9,283 bases of DNA, taken from the NCBI GenBank assembly GCA_905236295.1, contig CAJOQF010000044.1:1-9283 (forward strand), written 5' to 3'. The position numbers were made by a program, and so were the translations under genes. Shown one piece after another: positions 6,864 to 9,283 of this stretch. The notes under the pieces were generated by a model. The model did not search any database. It had not been told where the DNA came from and saw nothing but the letters and a program-made list of their open reading frames with translations. The stretch is from an uncultured Eubacterium sp. (GTDB taxonomy: Bacteria > Bacillota > Clostridia > Lachnospirales > Lachnospiraceae). Every line of letters begins with the position of its first letter. Position 1 is the first letter of the stretch.

Positions 6864-8012
6864 ATGGCAGAGAGTAAGAGAGATTACTATGAGGTCTTAG
6901 GAGTTGACCGGGGAGCGGATGAGGCTGCGATAAAGAAAGCTTACAGACAGCTTGCAAAGAAGTATCATCCGGATATGAACCCGGGAGACAAAGAGGCAGA
7001 GAAAAAATTTAAGGAAGCATCCGAGGCCTATGCAGTCCTCTCTGATGCTGATAAGAGACGCCAGTATGACCAGTTCGGTCACTCTGCATTCGAGGGTGGC
7101 GGAGCCGGAGCCGGTGGATTTGATTTCTCCGGTATGGATATGGGCGATATTTTCGGAGATATATTCGGAGATCTCTTCGGAGGAAGAAGACGTGGAGCTT
7201 CAAACGGTCCTCAGAAGGGCAAGAGCCTCAGGGCTATTGTCAAGATCAAGTTTGAGGAGGCAGTCTTCGGATGTGAGAAGGAGATCGATATCACCCTCAA
7301 GGATGAATGTCCTACATGCGGAGGCAGCGGTGCAAGACCGGGCACCAGCCCGAGCACATGTTCAAAGTGTGGCGGAAAGGGTAAGGTAATGTATACCCAG
7401 CAGTCACTTTTTGGAATGATGCAGCAGGTACAGACCTGCCCGGATTGTAACGGAAGCGGAAAGATAATAACTGATAAGTGTCCGGAATGTCACGGACATG
7501 GCTATGTTTCAAACCGCAAGAGAATTTCCGTGAGCATCCCTGCCGGAATTAATGACGGACAGTCTGTCCGTATCCAGGGGAAAGGTGAGCCGGGAACAAA
7601 CGGCGGACCGAGAGGAGATCTGCTTGTTCAGGTCAGTGTTCAGAGACATCCTATATTCCAGAGAAGAGATATGGATCTGTTCTCTACAGCTCCGATCACA
7701 TATGCACAGGCGGCACTCGGTGCCAAGGTGCTTATTTCAACAATCGACGGTGATGTCCTCTATGAGGTGAAGCCGGGCACACAGACAGACACCCAGATAA
7801 GACTTAAGGGTAAGGGCGTTCCGTCACTTCGAAACAGAAATGTCAGAGGAGATCAGTATGTCACACTTGTAGTGCAGGTTCCTGAAAGACTCAACTCCGA
7901 AGCTAAGGAGTATTTGAGAAAGTTTGACGAGGCGTGCGGCGGATCGCTCAATGTCGGGGATGACGATGTCGAGACTATAAGCGGCAGGAAGACTCGCCGT
8001 AAGAAGAAGTAG
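6864..8012 (+). CDS. dnaJ: Co-chaperone DnaJ (Hsp40, type I)
   Basis: DnaJ delivers unfolded clients to DnaK and triggers its ATPase. The 382-residue protein has the full type I architecture. The J domain (about 6-71) contains the essential HPD triad at 35-37, followed by a Gly/Phe-rich linker (about 78-112). The zinc-binding domain has four CxxCxGxG repeats (149-156, 166-173, 192-199, 206-213), binding two zinc ions in the family. Two beta-rich C-terminal client-binding domains run from about 217 to 345, and the end is basic (RKTRRKKK). GAGGT (6851-6855) precedes the ATG by 8 bases. It is separated from dnaK by 441 bases of structured sequence rather than a short operon gap, so its expression may be partly independent of the CIRCE promoter. 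A lipoprotein gene starts 24 bases after its stop. Confidence 0.98.
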   Translation: MAESKRDYYEVLGVDRGADEAAIKKAYRQLAKKYHPDMNPGDKEAEKKFKEASEAYAVLSDADKRRQYDQFGHSAFEGGGAGAGGFDFSGMDMGDIFGDIFGDLFGGRRRGASNGPQKGKSLRAIVKIKFEEAVFGCEKEIDITLKDECPTCGGSGARPGTSPSTCSKCGGKGKVMYTQQSLFGMMQQVQTCPDCNGSGKIITDKCPECHGHGYVSNRKRISVSIPAGINDGQSVRIQGKGEPGTNGGPRGDLLVQVSVQRHPIFQRRDMDLFSTAPITYAQAALGAKVLISTIDGDVLYEVKPGTQTDTQIRLKGKGVPSLRNRNVRGDQYVTLVVQVPERLNSEAKEYLRKFDEACGGSLNVGDDDVETISGRKTRRKKK

Positions 8013-8036
8013 CCGACACATAAATGGGGAGAGAGT

Positions 8037-9239
8037 ATGAAAAAAGCAGCTTTGTTTATAGCATTATTGACAGTCGGGTCTTTGGCAATCGGCGGATGCG
8101 GGAATAGTACCATAAACGGTGATGTTGTCGAGGATGTCACTCTGTCGGAGTCGGATGAATCTGATGACAGTGAAAATGTGATAGAGGGGACTCTTTCTGA
8201 TACCGATACCAAAGAAAGTACAGAAACTGAAAAAAATGAGAGAGATCTGGAATCGCTTCCAAATCTTCATGAGATGGATTGCGCTTCGGATGACGAGGTG
8301 ACAATGCTCTTTACCGGAGATATCGGTCAGGCGGAAGGAACACCGATCACCAACTATTTTGATTCCGTAGGTGAGGATCTCTCGCAGTGTATATCAAACG
8401 ATACCCTTGATGTGATGAGGTCAGCGGATATACTGACTGTCAATAATGAGTTCACATACTCCACGAGAGGCACGGCAATTCCCGATAAGAATTATACGTT
8501 TCGTGCAAATCCGTCCAGAGCGCATATTCTGACCGATATGGGTGCGGATCTCGTGGGAGTTGCAAACAATCATATCTTCGATTATCAGGAGGATGCTTTT
8601 TTCGATACCCTCGATACGATAAAAGATCTTGGTCTGCCGTATGTCGGTGCAGGTAAGGATATTGATGAGGCTACAACACCTGTTTATTTTAAGGCAAACG
8701 ATAAGATAATCGCTGTCTGTGCCGCGACTCAGGTTGAGAGGAGTACGACGGAGACGCAGTGGGCTACAGAGGACAGGTGCGGTGTTGTTAAATGCCTTGA
8801 TGATACGATCTTCTGTGAAGAGATCAAGGAGGCAAATGAGAATGCCGACTATGTCATTGTATTTGTTCACTGGGGACTTGAAGGAAGTGAATACTACGCT
8901 GAGGATCAGGTGGCTTTGGCAGAGGATTTTGTCGACGCCGGAGCAGATGCGATAATCGGCGGGCATCCCCATGTACTTCAGGGTATAAGCTATATAGATG
9001 ACGTTCCTGTGATCTACAGCCTCGGCAATTTCTGGTTCAACACCTATGCCAGAGACACAGGGATGGCAAAGCTCATCATAAATGACGAAGGTATAAAAAT
9101 GCAGTTTATCCCGTGTGGAACAGGAGACTGCAGAACCTGGCTCCCTGAGGGGGACGACAAGGCAAGGATAATAAACTACATGCAGAGCATTTCGAGCGGG
9201 GTTAAGCTTGATGAAGATGGGTATGTGAGTAAATCATAG
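8037..9239 (+). CDS. CapA-family (PGA_cap) metallophosphatase-like lipoprotein
   Basis: This 400-residue protein belongs to the CapA family, named for poly-gamma-glutamate capsule proteins but common as stand-alone surface proteins of unknown substrate. A lipoprotein signal (MKKAALFIALLTVGSLAIGGC) has its lipobox cysteine at residue 21. A low-complexity acidic Ser/Asp/Glu/Thr linker (about 30-72) would hold the domain away from the membrane. The catalytic-like fold shows TGDIG (93-97), NNEF (136-139), VANNHIFDY (175-183), FVHWG (276-280), GGHPHVLQG (308-316) and SLGNFWFN (328-335), the metal-coordinating pattern of the calcineurin-like group. GGGGAGAG (8026-8033) is the ribosome site. No capBC-like genes are visible, so a role in capsule synthesis is unsupported. 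It probably reads through from dnaJ, but there is no clear functional link to the chaperones. Confidence 0.88.
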   Translation: MKKAALFIALLTVGSLAIGGCGNSTINGDVVEDVTLSESDESDDSENVIEGTLSDTDTKESTETEKNERDLESLPNLHEMDCASDDEVTMLFTGDIGQAEGTPITNYFDSVGEDLSQCISNDTLDVMRSADILTVNNEFTYSTRGTAIPDKNYTFRANPSRAHILTDMGADLVGVANNHIFDYQEDAFFDTLDTIKDLGLPYVGAGKDIDEATTPVYFKANDKIIAVCAATQVERSTTETQWATEDRCGVVKCLDDTIFCEEIKEANENADYVIVFVHWGLEGSEYYAEDQVALAEDFVDAGADAIIGGHPHVLQGISYIDDVPVIYSLGNFWFNTYARDTGMAKLIINDEGIKMQFIPCGTGDCRTWLPEGDDKARIINYMQSISSGVKLDEDGYVSKS

Positions 9240-9271
9240 AGTGATATAAGGAACCGAAGGGTACATACGAT

Positions 9272-9283
9272 ATGGATAATATA
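9272..9283 (+). CDS. Possible start of the next gene (cut by window edge)
   Basis: ATG at 9272 opens a frame reading MDNI to the end of the window. A modest Shine-Dalgarno-like GAAGGG (9256-9261) lies 10 bases upstream. Only four codons are visible, so product and reality are uncertain. No terminator is seen in the 32 bases after the CapA-type gene. Confidence 0.3.

Overview
The window reads as a clostridial Firmicute, most likely a member of the Lachnospiraceae (Butyrivibrio/Roseburia-like). The grounds are a perfect CIRCE operator in front of an hrcA-grpE-dnaK-dnaJ cluster, a DnaK that lacks the nucleotide-domain insertion found in Gram-negative homologues, AT-leaning DNA, and a sensor diguanylate cyclase with extracellular solute-binding-type domains. 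The genus is inference. All convincing genes lie on the + strand.

Layout. Positions 1-279 hold the 3' end of a GGDEF gene cut by the window edge. A complete second GGDEF gene (308-2440) follows after 28 bases; its catalytic tail is a paralogue of the first. It has two periplasmic-type binding domains, one membrane helix and a cytoplasmic GGDEF domain, so this pair probably turns an extracellular signal into c-di-GMP. The gap 2441-2693 holds two copies of a short palindrome (core GCTTGTCGAAG), a strong intrinsic terminator, an extended -10 promoter and CIRCE. Then come hrcA (2694-3719), grpE (3734-4456) and dnaK (4536-6422). HrcA should repress the promoter through CIRCE until heat or misfolded protein removes it. 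DnaK, GrpE and DnaJ then work as one ATP-driven chaperone machine.

The most unusual part is the 441-base gap between dnaK and dnaJ (6423-6863). Positions about 6487-6690 fold by eye into one giant imperfect hairpin. Within it a structural module (G-C, C.A mismatch, two G-C pairs, a 5x2 internal loop, seven pairs) occurs twice, with a G.U to G-C change that keeps the pairing. An outer inverted repeat encloses it, and two small hairpins and a possible promoter sit between it and dnaJ. I could not match it to a known RNA class. It may be a structured RNA, a regulatory leader or terminator region, or a copy of a palindromic mobile element.

After dnaJ (6864-8012) lies a CapA-type lipoprotein (8037-9239), followed by a possible start of the next gene at the window edge. 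A second oddity is the GrpE N-terminal extension. It carries four 18-bp tandem units and three in-frame sequences resembling the palindromes found upstream of hrcA.
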